From Pseudothermotoga sp. (GTDB lineage Bacteria; Thermotogota; Thermotogae; Thermotogales; DSM-5069): a stretch of 14,020 nt of DNA. Positions 6,174 through 13,515 of this stretch are shown piece after piece. The stretch covers positions 1-14,020 of the forward strand of contig JAPYWY010000014.1 of NCBI GenBank assembly GCA_028276125.1, in the 5' to 3' direction. The number at the start of each line of letters is the position of its first letter. Position 1 is the first letter of the stretch. Position numbers and translations under genes: made by a program. The notes below the pieces were generated by a model, which was not told the origin of the DNA, did not search any database, and was given only the letters and a program-made list of their open reading frames with translations.

Positions 6174-6539
6174 ATGAGGATCAAAAGATCAATGCACGCG
6201 AGAAAGAAGAGAAAAAAGATTCTGAAGGCTGTTAAGGGGTTCAGAGGTGCGATCAGCAGAAGATACAAGCTCGCGAAACAGCATTACATCCGGGCTAAAT
6301 GGTACTCATTCGCTGGTCGGAAGATAAAGAAGAGGGACTTCAGAAAGGTTTGGATCACGAGGATAAACATTGCCGCAAGAAAGTATGGATTGAAATACAG
6401 CGAGTTGATCCACGGCCTCAGGCTCGCAAACGTGAGCATCAACAGAAAGATGTTGTCCGAGCTGGCCGTTAACGATCCCAACGCGTTCGCATCTTACGTT
6501 GAACTCGCCAAAGAACATCTGAAGAAGGTGACCGCCTGA
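6174..6539 (+). CDS. rplT: 50S ribosomal protein L20 (bL20)
   Basis: A 121-residue large-subunit assembly protein that binds 23S rRNA early; in other bacteria it also represses its own operon. Family features are clear: a very basic N-terminal tail (residues 1-20), FRGAISRRYKLAKQHYIRAKWYSFAGRKIKKRDFR, with WITRINIAAR and the globular C-domain (YSELIHGLRLANVSINRKMLSELA). ATG 6174 has AAAGGAGG just upstream. It is last in the operon; no terminator hairpin is seen between it and hydA, so some transcripts may continue into the hydrogenase gene. Confidence 0.97.
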   Translation: MRIKRSMHARKKRKKILKAVKGFRGAISRRYKLAKQHYIRAKWYSFAGRKIKKRDFRKVWITRINIAARKYGLKYSELIHGLRLANVSINRKMLSELAVNDPNAFASYVELAKEHLKKVTA

Positions 6540-6556
6540 AGCCTTTGTGATAAAAT
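6528..6556 (+). promoter_or_regulatory. Probable hydA promoter
   Basis: GTGACC (6528-6533) and TAAAAT (6551-6556) are 17 bases apart, and TG at 6548-6549 makes an extended -10 (TG-A-TAAAAT). The -35 lies inside the end of rplT. It would start transcription near 6563 and give hydA control separate from the ribosomal operon. Confidence 0.5.
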
Positions 6557-6598
6557 GAACTTGGAGCGAGCCAATGCCGTAGAAGGGGAGGGTTGAAG

Positions 6599-8344
6599 GT
6601 GGCCGGTGTGAGAGTCGAGATCAATGGGAAAGCGTACGAAGTGCCGGCTGGTGTAACGGTTCTTGAGGCGTGCAATCAAGCTGGTGTGTACGTGCCAACG
6701 CTGTGCAACCATCCACGACTCGAGCCAACGGGCGCTTGCCGAGTTTGTGTGATCGAGGTTGAGGGTGCGAAGAACCTACAGCCAGCTTGTGTGACGAAGG
6801 TTCAAGACGGGATGAAGATCAGAACGAACAGCTCGCGCGTCACGAACGCGGTCAAGTTCAACCTCGCTTTGTTGTTGTCCCGCCATCCAAAAGATTGCAT
6901 GACCTGTGACGTCAACGGTAGGTGTGAGTTCCAAGATTTGATCTACCTCTATGACGTTCAGGACATCTTCCCCAGCGAAGTCAGGACCATCGCGTTGGAT
7001 CTGAGTTCTCCAGCAGTGGTGAGAGATCTTGAGAAATGTGTGGTTTGTGGCAGATGCGTGAGAGCTTGTTCGGAACTTCAAGGCATGGACATCTACTCCA
7101 TGGTCGATAGAGGTTACGAGACTTTGCCCCAAACAGCTTTCGATATGCCACTCTACGAAACAGAATGTATAAGCTGTGGCCAGTGTTCTGCCTTTTGCCC
7201 CACGGGAGCGATCACAGAGAACGTGAACATAAGAAAGGTTCTCGAAGAGCTCGAAAAACGCGAAAAGGTACTCATCGTACAAACTGCCCCCGCGACGCGC
7301 GTGGCACTGGGTGAGGAGTTCGGCATGGAAGTGGGCAGCATTTCCACCGGAAAGATGGTCGCCGCACTGAGGAGACTCGGGTTCAACTACGTGTTCGACA
7401 CGAACTTCGCAGCGGACTTGACGATCATGGAAGAAGGATCTGAGTTCCTGGAGAGACTCAAAAAAGGTGGTCCGTTTCCGATGTTCACCTCCTGCTGCCC
7501 GGCGTGGATCAACTTGGCGGAGAAGTTGTACCCACAGTTCTTGAAGAATCTTTCGAGTGCAAAATCTCCACATCAGATGCTCGGTGCCGTGTTGAAGTCT
7601 TACTTTGCGAAGAAAATAAATGTTCCTCCGGAAAAGATTTTCGTGGTCTCCATAATGCCTTGCACCGCCAAGAAAGACGACATCACCAGGCCTCAACACA
7701 TGGTTAACGGTGTACCCGCGGTGGACGTCGTTCTGACCACGCGTGAACTCGGTAGATTGATAAAGATGAGAAAGATTCCTTACGCGTCCCTCCCAGAAGA
7801 AAACTACGATGATCCACTGGGTGAATCCACAGGCGCCGCGGTAATATTCGGCGTCACAGGTGGTGTGATGGAGGCAGCTCTGAGGACCGCGTACGAGCTC
7901 GGACTCGGCAAACCGCTACCGAAGATAGAGTTCACCAACGTTCGTGGTTTAGAGGGCATAAAGGAAGCCACGATCGATTTCGATGGAAAGCGACTGAAGG
8001 TCGCCGTCGCGCACGGTGGTGCCAACGTCAGAAAGTTGCTCGACAAAATAACGAAAGGTGAAGTCTACTACGACTTCGTTGAGATCATGGCTTGTCCGGG
8101 TGGTTGCATCGGTGGTGGAGGCCAACCCAAGAGTTTGGACAAGGATGTCTTGATCAAACGCATGGAGGCCATATACACCATCGACGAGAGAAGCGTGATC
8201 AGAAAATCTCACGAGAACCCGTCGATAAAGAAGCTTTACGAGGAGTTTTTCGAGCATCCACTCAGCCACGTCTCGCACGAACTGCTCCACACAACTTATG
8301 TGGACAGATCGAAAAAGAAGGTCGCACAAGCTGTTAAAGTGTGA
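6599..8344 (+). CDS. hydA: Monomeric [FeFe] hydrogenase, CpI-like
   Basis: Reduces protons to H2 (or the reverse) with electrons from ferredoxin; cytoplasmic, fermentative. From GTG 6599 (GGAGG at 6587-6591) the product is 581 residues. An in-frame TTG 6593 sits almost on the ribosome site and is less likely. Domains in order: [2Fe-2S] C36, C47, C50, C64; His-Cys cluster H96, C100, C103, C109; two [4Fe-4S], C147/150/153/157 and C190/193/196/200; H-cluster C300 in TSCCPAW, C355 in MPCTAKK, C499 and C503 in MACPGGCIGGGGQP. Numbers match, or nearly match, those known for Clostridium pasteurianum CpI. The proton-path residues C299, E279, E282 and S319 are present. It lacks the C-terminal thioredoxin-like domain of the trimeric T. 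maritima HydA, and no hydB/hydC is nearby. Maturases HydE/F/G must be encoded elsewhere. Confidence 0.95.
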   Translation: MAGVRVEINGKAYEVPAGVTVLEACNQAGVYVPTLCNHPRLEPTGACRVCVIEVEGAKNLQPACVTKVQDGMKIRTNSSRVTNAVKFNLALLLSRHPKDCMTCDVNGRCEFQDLIYLYDVQDIFPSEVRTIALDLSSPAVVRDLEKCVVCGRCVRACSELQGMDIYSMVDRGYETLPQTAFDMPLYETECISCGQCSAFCPTGAITENVNIRKVLEELEKREKVLIVQTAPATRVALGEEFGMEVGSISTGKMVAALRRLGFNYVFDTNFAADLTIMEEGSEFLERLKKGGPFPMFTSCCPAWINLAEKLYPQFLKNLSSAKSPHQMLGAVLKSYFAKKINVPPEKIFVVSIMPCTAKKDDITRPQHMVNGVPAVDVVLTTRELGRLIKMRKIPYASLPEENYDDPLGESTGAAVIFGVTGGVMEAALRTAYELGLGKPLPKIEFTNVRGLEGIKEATIDFDGKRLKVAVAHGGANVRKLLDKITKGEVYYDFVEIMACPGGCIGGGGQPKSLDKDVLIKRMEAIYTIDERSVIRKSHENPSIKKLYEEFFEHPLSHVSHELLHTTYVDRSKKKVAQAVKV

Positions 8345-8360
8345 ATCCAAAGAATGAGTG

Positions 8361-8388
8361 AAGAGGCGAGGCTTGTTCCTCGCCTCTT
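8361..8388 (+). terminator. Terminator-like hairpin after hydA
   Basis: AAGAGGCGAGG (8361-8371) pairs perfectly with CCTCGCCTCTT (8378-8388) across loop CTTGTT, an 11-bp stem 16 bases after the hydA stop. The downstream T run is short (TTTATT), so termination may be incomplete. It lies 19 bases before the next ATG, and no clear promoter lies after it, so read-through into the transporter operon is possible. Confidence 0.65.
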
Positions 8389-8407
8389 TATTGAAGGAGG
8401 TAGGAAC

Positions 8408-9322
8408 ATGAGAAAATGTCTTATCCTGTTGCTGTTACTTTCGATCAGTTTCAGCTTCGCGATCAACGTTCTTATACCTGTTGGTCCGACCGTGGTAGCC
8501 TTTGTGGGCTTGATGGAGAAAAAAGTGACCAGCGAGGTGGAACTCAAGGTTGACTTTTGGCGAACACTCGATCAGGTAAGTGCGCAGATCGCTGCAAAGA
8601 ATGTTGATCTAATCGTTCTGCCGGTCTCTATAGGTGCATCTCTGTACAGCAAGGGAATTGACCTGAGACTCGCTGGAGTGATCCTTTGGAAGGCTTTTTA
8701 CGTTGTGACGAAGGATTTCGATCTGACGGACCTGAAGGCTTTGTCGGGCCAAGAGATTTACACACCCCAGGGCAAAGGGCAAACCGGTGACGTGCTGATC
8801 AGATACTTGCTCGAGAAAGTTGGACTGAAACCTGACGTCGATGCGAAGATCAGATACGCCACACCTGCTGAGATAGTATCGCTGATGGGTGCTGGGAAGG
8901 TTAAGGTCGCCGTGCTTCCCGAACCGTACGTGACGTTAGCTCTGAAACAAGCTCAGGCGCGCATGGAATACGACCTGCAAGAGCTCTGGTCGCGCTACAC
9001 ACAACTGCCTGCGCGAATCCCAATAACGGGCCTGTTTGTTGCAAAAGACCTGGACCAGGCCACTTTACACAAGGCTATGACAGCGATAGAGAATTCACTC
9101 AAATATGCGATGGAGAACAGGCATGAAGCTGCGTCTCTTTCCGTTCCACACCTCGGTGGCATGTCGGCACAAATTATTGAAGAATCTCTCACTCGAACGC
9201 TGTACGAGTACAAACGTGCGAGCGACGTGGCGTCCGAGGTGATTCAGTATCTGAAGATCACGCAGCAAGTGGATCCGAGTGCGATGCCTTCGATACCAGA
9301 TGAAAAATTCTTCGCGTTTTGA
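8408..9322 (+). CDS. ABC transporter substrate-binding protein, nitrate/sulfonate/taurine (NMT1/SsuA-like) type
   Basis: Exported binding protein of an ABC importer. ATG 8408 follows AAGGAGG at 8394-8400; the 304-residue length is normal. A clear signal peptide covers residues 1-18 (RK, then a Leu-rich core, ending SFSFA) and would be cut before INVLIP. The early Cys at position 4 is not a lipobox, so it is probably a free periplasmic protein. The body has the class pattern: a short N-terminal strand with VGPTVVAFVGLME, KNVDLIVLPVSIGASLYSKG, LSGQEIYTPQGKGQTGDVLIRYLLE and KVKVAVLPEPYVT. Substrate cannot be read; this group takes sulfonates, nitrate, thiamine precursors and similar compounds. 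First of a six-gene run; its end overlaps the permease by 23 bases. Confidence 0.87.
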   Translation: MRKCLILLLLLSISFSFAINVLIPVGPTVVAFVGLMEKKVTSEVELKVDFWRTLDQVSAQIAAKNVDLIVLPVSIGASLYSKGIDLRLAGVILWKAFYVVTKDFDLTDLKALSGQEIYTPQGKGQTGDVLIRYLLEKVGLKPDVDAKIRYATPAEIVSLMGAGKVKVAVLPEPYVTLALKQAQARMEYDLQELWSRYTQLPARIPITGLFVAKDLDQATLHKAMTAIENSLKYAMENRHEAASLSVPHLGGMSAQIIEESLTRTLYEYKRASDVASEVIQYLKITQQVDPSAMPSIPDEKFFAF

Positions 9323-10052
9323 ATTCTCCCTCCTTGGAGTAGTCCTGCTCTTTGCTTCCTGGTTCGTTGTTTCGAAATTCGTCTCGTCCGACCTCGTTTT
9401 TCCCGGACCTGAGAAGGTTTTGTCACACTCATACCGCCTGCTGGTCGAAGGCAAACTGCTCGGACCGGTTGGCTTAACCTTTCTCAGGGCTTTCTTCGGT
9501 ATGGGGTTGGCGCTCCTTGCAGGCACAGTCCTCGGTTTCCTGATGGGTCTTTCCGACAGGATCTATCTTTTGCTCCAGCCGTTGAACATGGCCATCAGGT
9601 CCGTTCCGATCGTCTCATGGCTTTCGACCGTCATACTCGCGTGGGGCATAGGATGGCGCGGTGTGGTTTTCATAGTTTTCGTTTCGCTTCTGCCGATCGT
9701 AACGTTCAACGTTTGCGAAGGCGTTCGCGTTGTGGACAAGAAACTCGTTGAGATGGCGAAGGTTTACTCATTAGCCAAGTGGAAGATCTTCAAGGCAATC
9801 TACATGGGTTCCGTCTGGCCGTTTCTGCTCTCATCCTTGAAGTTGAGCATAGGCAGCATGTGGAAAGTGGCGATCGTCGCGGAGTATCTCATAGGCGAAA
9901 CGGGGCTCGGCGTTCAGATCATGCAGGCCAAGTTTTACGTGAACACGACAGAGGTTTTTTCCTACACGCTCGTGGCCGTGGTGTTCGGACTCGTTCTGGA
10001 AGCACTATTCTCACTTCTCTGGGAGCGAGGTAGCTTTGAAGTGCATTCTTGA
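9300..10052 (+). CDS. ABC transporter permease (SsuC/TauC type)
   Basis: Inner-membrane channel of the importer, 250 residues from ATG 9300. An in-frame GTG at 9279 would add seven residues; neither start has a good ribosome site, so translation is probably coupled to the binding-protein gene it overlaps. Five to six hydrophobic segments are visible, at roughly 9-29, 63-84, 101-117, 121-137, 188-200 and 220-240. The ATPase-contact EAA loop is at about 151-174 (EMAKVYSLAKWKIFKAIYMG, then SVWP), the normal place before the last transmembrane part. Its end overlaps the ATPase gene by 17 bases. Confidence 0.88.
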   Translation: MKNSSRFEFSLLGVVLLFASWFVVSKFVSSDLVFPGPEKVLSHSYRLLVEGKLLGPVGLTFLRAFFGMGLALLAGTVLGFLMGLSDRIYLLLQPLNMAIRSVPIVSWLSTVILAWGIGWRGVVFIVFVSLLPIVTFNVCEGVRVVDKKLVEMAKVYSLAKWKIFKAIYMGSVWPFLLSSLKLSIGSMWKVAIVAEYLIGETGLGVQIMQAKFYVNTTEVFSYTLVAVVFGLVLEALFSLLWERGSFEVHS

Positions 10053-10734
10053 GCTGGAAGGAATCCTCAAGAATTATGGAGAGCTACCTGTATTGGGTGG
10101 AATAGACCTGAGGATCTTCGAATCCGATGCGGTGGCGATCGTTGGACAGTCGGGCTGTGGAAAAACGACCCTGCTCAGGATCATAGCCAATCTGGAAAAG
10201 CCAGACTCCGGAGTGATCAACAGATTCTACAGTCGATTGGGTTTCGTTTTTCAGGAGGACAGACTGATACCCTGGTACAGCGTGCGTAAAAATCTGGAAC
10301 TCGTTTGTGACGATGAAAGAAAGATACAGCGAACAGTTCAACAGGTAGGGCTTGCTGGCTTCGAGCACTACAAACCAAGCCAGTTGAGTGGAGGCATGAG
10401 GCAGAGGTTGAACCTCGCACGCGCTTTGATCGTCGAACCGGAGCTACTTTTGCTGGATGAACCTTTCAGGAGCCTGGACACACCGACGAAAGTGAAGCTC
10501 ATCAACGATCTCTCCATTTTGCTTGAAAACATAAACATCAGTTACGTTCTGGTGACACACGACATGAGGGAGGCATTGAGCCTGGCGAAACGCGTTTACG
10601 TCATGCGAGGCCGACCGGCGAAGTTCGTACATCACATCGAACTCAAAAAGAAGATGGACTTTTTCGATCCTTCATTTCTGCAACTCGAGAAAACGATCCT
10701 GTCACATATGGAAGATACGGGGGCTCTCCAGTGA
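10036..10734 (+). CDS. ABC transporter ATP-binding protein (SsuB/TauB type)
   Basis: Energy-providing ATPase of the importer, 232 residues from TTG 10036, with GGGAGCGAGG just upstream. All nucleotide-binding motifs are intact: Walker A GQSGCGKT (37-44), Q-loop Q73 in VFQEDRLIPW (the PW after the Q-loop is typical of SsuB/TauB-like ATPases), signature LSGGM (117-121), Walker B LLLLDE (137-142), D-loop SLD (146-148) and switch His H175 in VTHD. The start inside the permease end and the TGATG junction with the next gene indicate translational coupling. Substrate is set by the binding protein and remains unknown. Confidence 0.92.
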   Translation: MKCILELEGILKNYGELPVLGGIDLRIFESDAVAIVGQSGCGKTTLLRIIANLEKPDSGVINRFYSRLGFVFQEDRLIPWYSVRKNLELVCDDERKIQRTVQQVGLAGFEHYKPSQLSGGMRQRLNLARALIVEPELLLLDEPFRSLDTPTKVKLINDLSILLENINISYVLVTHDMREALSLAKRVYVMRGRPAKFVHHIELKKKMDFFDPSFLQLEKTILSHMEDTGALQ

Positions 10735-11510
10735 TGAACGTATTCAGAGGCTTTCTGATAGGTCTTGCGAACCTGGTTCCCGGAGTGAGCGGTGCAACGA
10801 TGGCCATCATACTCGGTGTCTATGAACGGCTGATCGATGCCGTGGCGAATTTCGTGAAGTTCAGATTCAAAAGAGAGCAGATTGCTTTCATCGTTGCTCT
10901 CGGCATCGGTATTCTTGCTGCAATATTTGTCGGCTCTGCTGCCATGAAACATCTGCTCGAAAGATCTCCGGCCATGGCTTATGCCATTTTCTTTGGTCTC
11001 GTTTTGGGTTCGATTCCAAAACTGCGCAGAGAGATCTCAGATTTAAAGCTGCGCCATTTCGCAGTCGGTGTGTCTTTGATGCTCATTTTCGAACTTCTGG
11101 TTCACACCGTGCGGCTTTCAGGAGCGTACGTTTTGTTGACCGGCATCATCGCCGCATGCGCGATGATCCTTCCAGGTCTCAGCGGTTCCCTTGTGCTCCT
11201 GATACTCGGTGTCTACGATGATATCCTCGATGCCCTGGTGAATCTGGAGCTCGCAACCGTTGTTCCTTTTGGGATTGGAGTGATCCTCGGCATAGCGCTG
11301 ATGGCACTCCTCATGGATTGGCTCGTTGAAAAGTTTCCAAACCAGACCCGTAGCTTCACATTTGGCTTGGTCGTTGCATCGATCATTAAACTCGAACCTT
11401 TCACGAAACAGAACATGAATCTTGCGGAGCTTGCTTTCGTTCTTCTGATTGTTTCTGCTGCTGCTTATCTGTCTTTCAGGCTTTCGTACAGATCGCCAGC
11501 TCAAAGGTGA
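10734..11510 (+). CDS. popT: DUF368 membrane protein, PopT-type undecaprenyl-phosphate translocase
   Basis: A 258-residue polytopic membrane protein of the DUF368 family, members of which (PopT) have been shown in other bacteria to return undecaprenyl phosphate, the lipid carrier for wall and surface polymers, to the inner leaflet. The family motif NLVPGVSGATMA is at residues 13-24, and a second copy, ILPGLSGSL, is at 145-153; each is followed by ILGVY and an acidic helix, so the protein shows an internal duplication (about 15-40 and 146-171). Eight or so hydrophobic segments. ATG 10734 overlaps the previous stop as TGATG; a GTG three bases upstream is also possible. The gene symbol rests on family membership only. 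The link with the ABC importer is positional. Confidence 0.85.
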   Translation: MNVFRGFLIGLANLVPGVSGATMAIILGVYERLIDAVANFVKFRFKREQIAFIVALGIGILAAIFVGSAAMKHLLERSPAMAYAIFFGLVLGSIPKLRREISDLKLRHFAVGVSLMLIFELLVHTVRLSGAYVLLTGIIAACAMILPGLSGSLVLLILGVYDDILDALVNLELATVVPFGIGVILGIALMALLMDWLVEKFPNQTRSFTFGLVVASIIKLEPFTKQNMNLAELAFVLLIVSAAAYLSFRLSYRSPAQR

Positions 11511-11515
11511 GCCAC

Positions 11516-12166
11516 ATGGGTAAATATTACGCTGTCAAGCGCGGAAGGAATCCTGGTATATACGAGGACTGGGAGCGCGCAAGAGAACAGGTGGAAGGTT
11601 TCCCCAACGCGGAGTATCGATCGTTCGCTTCTGAGAAGGACGCACTCGCTTATCTGAGAGGAGAAGCATGGCGCTGCCCTGATCTTATGAAAGATACGAT
11701 CCTCGTCTGCGTTGATGGAAGCTATAAAGGCGCTGTCTGCGGTTCGGGAATCGTCGTTTGCGATCAGGAAGGTTTGCACGAGTTCTACTTCTGGAGCGAT
11801 GAACCAGAATTTGCGAAGATGAGAAACGTTGCAGGAGAAATCTTGGCAGTGCTCTTCGCTGTAAATTATGCGCTGCAAAGGGGTGCAAAACGTCTTGTCA
11901 TAAGGCACGATTTTGAAAACCTCCACAAATGGATCAGTGGTGAGTATCAAACAAAGACTTTTCTCACGGAGATCTACAGAGAATTCGTGCATTTTGCGAG
12001 GAAGAAGAACCTTCACATCGAATTCGAAAAGACCAAGTCGCATTCGAAAGATCCCTGCAACGAGAGGGCAGACGCGCTCGCAAAACTCGCAACTGAAAGA
12101 AATCGTAACGTCGACTGGAATTGGGAGGTGCTGACAAGTGTCGTTCGAAATGATGAAAGCAGTTGA
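11516..12166 (+). CDS. rnhA: Ribonuclease HI with N-terminal hybrid-binding domain
   Basis: Cuts the RNA strand of RNA:DNA hybrids. The 216-residue protein has two parts. Residues 1-48 match the small hybrid-binding domain (KYYAVKRGRNPGIYEDW, with VEGFPNAEYRSF), found in eukaryotic RNase H1 and in some bacteria including Thermotoga. Residues 60-195 are the catalytic domain, with D67 (VDGSY), E108 (RNVAGE), D132 (RHDFENL) and D186 (NERADALA) making the four acidic metal ligands and H176 in KSHSKD as the catalytic-loop His. ATG 11516 is chosen because AGGTGA (11505-11510) precedes it; GTG 11507 overlapping the previous stop would add three residues. Its end overlaps nadE by 29 bases. Confidence 0.94.
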   Translation: MGKYYAVKRGRNPGIYEDWERAREQVEGFPNAEYRSFASEKDALAYLRGEAWRCPDLMKDTILVCVDGSYKGAVCGSGIVVCDQEGLHEFYFWSDEPEFAKMRNVAGEILAVLFAVNYALQRGAKRLVIRHDFENLHKWISGEYQTKTFLTEIYREFVHFARKKNLHIEFEKTKSHSKDPCNERADALAKLATERNRNVDWNWEVLTSVVRNDESS

Positions 12167-13013
12167 AGAGATAGAGAACTTCATTCAGAGCTTTGTTCAA
12201 AACAACGGGTTTGAGGGTGTCGTTGTGGGTGTCAGCGGTGGGGTGGATTCCGCACTGGTGGTGAGTCTGTGCACGAGAGCGCTCGGCAAAGAACGAGTGT
12301 TGGGGTTGATCCTTCCCGATCGCGATTCTGCGAAAGAGAGTAAGAGGCTCGCTTTGAAACTGTGCCGAGAACTCGGAATCGAACACGAAGTCATTTCCAT
12401 CACTCCAGCTCTAAGAAAGTTGAGAGTCTACAGACTTTTCCCTCCCGCTTGCTTGTTTCCAAGAAAGGTTCAAGAAAGTTATGTGAAAGGCAAGTGGAAG
12501 AGTTTATCGAAAGATCCGTACATTGATGATCTTCTCGACAGGGGCAACGAAACTTTCAGGAAAGGTCTTGCATACTACAGGATCAAACACAGGTTGAGAA
12601 TGTGCCTTCTCTACTTCGAGGCTGAGAAAAGAAATTATGCGGTTGCCGGATGCGTGAACAAAACCGAGTTGATGAGCGGTTTGTACGTCAAATGGGGTGA
12701 CAGTGCGGCAGATTTTGAACCGATAGCACACCTTTACAAGACACAGGTGGTTGAACTCGCAAGATGGCTCAGGATACCTTCAGAGATCGTCGAAAGGGCT
12801 CCCACGCCTGACCTCATACCCGGTATCACGGATGAATTCGTTCTCGGTTTGAATTATGTGGATCTGGACAGGATACTCGCGAAGATGGAGAAGGGAGAAG
12901 ATCTTTCGAACGAGGATCCAAAGTTCGTGCAACGCGTGAGACAGATACGTGAAGCGACATGGCACAGAAAGATACAGAACGTTCGAATCGATTCACCAAA
13001 CGGCGTACAGTAG
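12138..13013 (+). CDS. nadE: NAD(+) synthetase-like protein, ammonia-dependent type
   Basis: Amidates nicotinate adenine dinucleotide to NAD with ATP; this form has no glutaminase domain, so ammonia would be the nitrogen source. The start is GTG 12138 with GGAGGTG at 12124-12130, giving 291 residues. The PP-loop SGGVDSA is at 33-39. Further family blocks are RLRMCLLYFEAE (152-163), NKTELMSGLYVKWGDSAADFEPI (174-196), LYKTQVVELARWL (199-211) and PTPDLIPGITDEFVLGLNY (222-240). Unusual points: the GTGNK motif reads GCVNK, and about 40 extra or divergent residues (98-142, with ACLFP, KWKSL and DPYIDDLLDR) lie between the PP-loop half and the C-terminal half. It is last in the six-gene run, and its stop lies within the 3' end of the opposing transporter gene. 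Confidence 0.85.
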   Translation: MSFEMMKAVEEIENFIQSFVQNNGFEGVVVGVSGGVDSALVVSLCTRALGKERVLGLILPDRDSAKESKRLALKLCRELGIEHEVISITPALRKLRVYRLFPPACLFPRKVQESYVKGKWKSLSKDPYIDDLLDRGNETFRKGLAYYRIKHRLRMCLLYFEAEKRNYAVAGCVNKTELMSGLYVKWGDSAADFEPIAHLYKTQVVELARWLRIPSEIVERAPTPDLIPGITDEFVLGLNYVDLDRILAKMEKGEDLSNEDPKFVQRVRQIREATWHRKIQNVRIDSPNGVQ

Positions 13014-13511
13014 AACCCCAACGAAACCCGATGCGAACATCAACACGAGCGGATGTATCTTGAATTTGTTGAGGCCAAGGAAAACGAGTACTGCAATGAT
13101 GAAGAACCATGGATCGGTGAGCCTTGGACTCGCGAGCGAGATCAGAGTGACGAGCACCATGATCGTTGTGAACCCCATGAGAGCCTGCGACAATCTGTTG
13201 GAATTCAGTTTGATCCTCTTGCCGAAGGAGAAGATCACGATAATCGTGAGTGCCGGGGCCAACAGAAAGAAAAACGTGTTCAGGAAGGCACCCAAGAAGC
13301 CAAAATATTTGTATCCAACGTACGTCGCCAGATTCAGAGCGATCGGTCCCGGTGTCATTTGAGCCACGGAGACCATCTCGGTGAACTCCGCTGGAGAAAG
13401 AAATCCTGCCGAGATGAGTTCTCTTTGCAGGATTCCAACCACGGCCCATCCGCCGCCAAAGGAGAGAAAACCAAGCTTCAAGAAGATCAAAACGAGTTTG
13501 ATGAGGTTCAT
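12993..13511 (-). CDS. ChrA-type (chromate transporter family) half protein
   Basis: A 172-residue membrane protein of the CHR family in its short, one-domain form. The family pattern is plain: LSFGGGWAVVGILQ near residues 16-29, FTEMVSVAQMTPGPIALNLATYVGYK (43-68) and FLGAF, followed by four hydrophobic helices to the C-terminus. ATG 13511 follows a GGGGGAG ribosome site that overlaps the end of the upstream gene, 4 bases away. Short CHR proteins usually act as pairs, each half corresponding to one domain of full-length ChrA. Chromate or sulfate export is the family label; the natural substrate here is not shown. The 3' end overlaps nadE by 21 bases, tail to tail. Confidence 0.9.
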   Translation of the reverse strand: MNLIKLVLIFLKLGFLSFGGGWAVVGILQRELISAGFLSPAEFTEMVSVAQMTPGPIALNLATYVGYKYFGFLGAFLNTFFFLLAPALTIIVIFSFGKRIKLNSNRLSQALMGFTTIMVLVTLISLASPRLTDPWFFIIAVLVFLGLNKFKIHPLVLMFASGFVGVLLYAVW

Positions 13512-13515
13512 CTGC

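Noticed and set aside
6776..7699. Minus-strand open frame of 307 codons opposite hydA
   Set aside because: Shadow of the hydrogenase, whose cluster ligands are all in place on the plus strand; the translation is rich in His, Arg and Cys without domains.
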